From: Clostridiales bacterium
GTDB taxonomy: Bacteria; Bacillota; Clostridia; Lachnospirales; Lachnospiraceae
Reading direction: 5' to 3'
Assembly (NCBI GenBank): GCA_021203115.1
Contig: JAJQBV010000086.1
Span: forward strand, 1 to 8,168
Length of the DNA stretch: 8,168 bases
Shown here: positions 7,741 to 8,168 of the stretch, piece by piece
How positions within the stretch are numbered: position 1 is the first letter of the stretch
Layout of the letters: each line of letters opens with the position of its first letter
The notes under the pieces: model-generated
The model's database searches: none
What the model saw: the letters and a program-made list of their open reading frames with translations, nothing else
Told to the model about the DNA's origin: nothing
Position numbers and translations under genes: made by a program

Positions 7741-8168
7741 ACTGCATCCGGGGTTATTTCCCGAATCAATTTCTGAATGTAGTCTGGGGACTCCTCCAGA
7801 GCATCTGCGATCTGATCCACGGACTGACCTTTCGCAAGCTTCTTGCGGATTTGGGCACATAATTTTTGTTCTTCTCCCTGAGAAATACCCTCATTTTTTC
7901 CTGCTGTGTAGATGGTTTTTGCTTCATACTCTAATACTTTTCCACCCATAACAGATTTCACTCCTTTCGCGACATTGGTGTATTTTGCCGCGAGATGGTC
8001 TACGACATTCGCGGACATTTCCAAAATAATTTTCCGGTAATAAAAGCTTAATTTTTCCTGTTCTACAAGAATTTCAAGCCGTTCTGCGATGGAGGCAAAC
8101 TCGCTTTTCAGTGCTTCCAGTTTTTCCTCATCCGCATTATACTCTTCCAATCTCCGGTCATAGGTAAA
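7737..8168 (-). CDS. Rpn family nuclease/putative transposase, C-terminal part
   Basis: The frame is open to the right edge (143 residues visible, TAA at 7737-7739), so the start lies beyond 8168; the TTG at 8150 is internal, with FTYDRRL encoded upstream of it. The visible part resembles the C-terminal half of Rpn/PD-(D/E)XK family proteins: a long helical region with VMGGKVLEYEAKTIYTAG, a glycine-spaced helix (GKNEGISQGEEQ), and a final helix pair RKKLAKGQSVDQIADALEESPDYIQKLIREI resembling a small helix-turn-helix. The nuclease domain itself would lie upstream and is not visible, so catalytic residues cannot be checked. Proteins of this family promote RecA-independent recombination or are annotated as transposases, and are common and multicopy in gut Clostridia. 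The gene converges on metA. Confidence 0.7.
   Translation of the reverse strand, partial: FTYDRRLEEYNADEEKLEALKSEFASIAERLEILVEQEKLSFYYRKIILEMSANVVDHLAAKYTNVAKGVKSVMGGKVLEYEAKTIYTAGKNEGISQGEEQKLCAQIRKKLAKGQSVDQIADALEESPDYIQKLIREITPDAV

Noticed and set aside
7696..7776. A 26-codon open frame after the metA terminator, with AGGAGGG 13 nt before its ATG.
   Set aside because: Spacing is poor, it overlaps the end of the Rpn gene in antisense, and the AGGAGGG is part of the terminator stem.

Overview
The window looks like chromosomal DNA of an anaerobic gut-type Firmicute, most likely a Lachnospiraceae or related Clostridia member. The basis is purine-rich AGGAGG-type ribosome binding sites, moderate-to-high GC coding sequence, a GH51 arabinofuranosidase, a DUF3737 beta-helix protein, a Rpn-family nuclease/transposase fragment and a MetA-type homoserine acyltransferase. 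The genus cannot be fixed from this sequence.

Layout: (1) 1-755, two rightward XRE-type helix-turn-helix genes; the first is cut by the window edge, and a short palindrome overlapping a possible -10 element lies between them. (2) 748-2799, a leftward pair: a DUF3737 protein followed by a PatB/MalY-type PLP enzyme. The PLP gene ends 8 nt inside the end of the second regulator gene. (3) 2800-3121, a divergent promoter region. It holds a 144-bp element bounded by perfect 19-nt inverted repeats, which would form the 5' leader of the leftward pair, and a perfect 17-bp palindrome at the predicted start of the rightward transcript. (4) 3122-6394, a tight rightward operon: rhomboid protease, DUF362 protein (TTG start) and GH51 alpha-L-arabinofuranosidase, with a 13-nt gap and then a 4-nt ATGA overlap. 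(5) 6395-7618, a sigma-A-like promoter, then an approximately 170-nt leader that can fold into a closed multi-helix structure, then a divergent metA-like gene. (6) 7619-8168, a probable bidirectional terminator and the C-terminal part of a leftward Rpn-family gene cut by the right edge.

Functional reading: PatB/MalY enzymes usually cleave cystathionine to homocysteine, and MetA activates homoserine, so both could serve methionine synthesis, though they are in separate, opposed transcription units. The GH51 enzyme releases arabinose from intracellular arabino-oligosaccharides. Why it is translationally coupled to a DUF362 protein and a membrane protease is not evident.

The strongest candidates for something undescribed are the structured leader before metA (6500-6670) and the inverted-repeat element before DUF3737 (2835-2978). 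Both begin almost exactly at a predicted transcription start, and I recognise neither as a known riboswitch class. The MetA-like protein is also unusual: it has alanine at the position that normally separates acetyl- from succinyl-CoA users.
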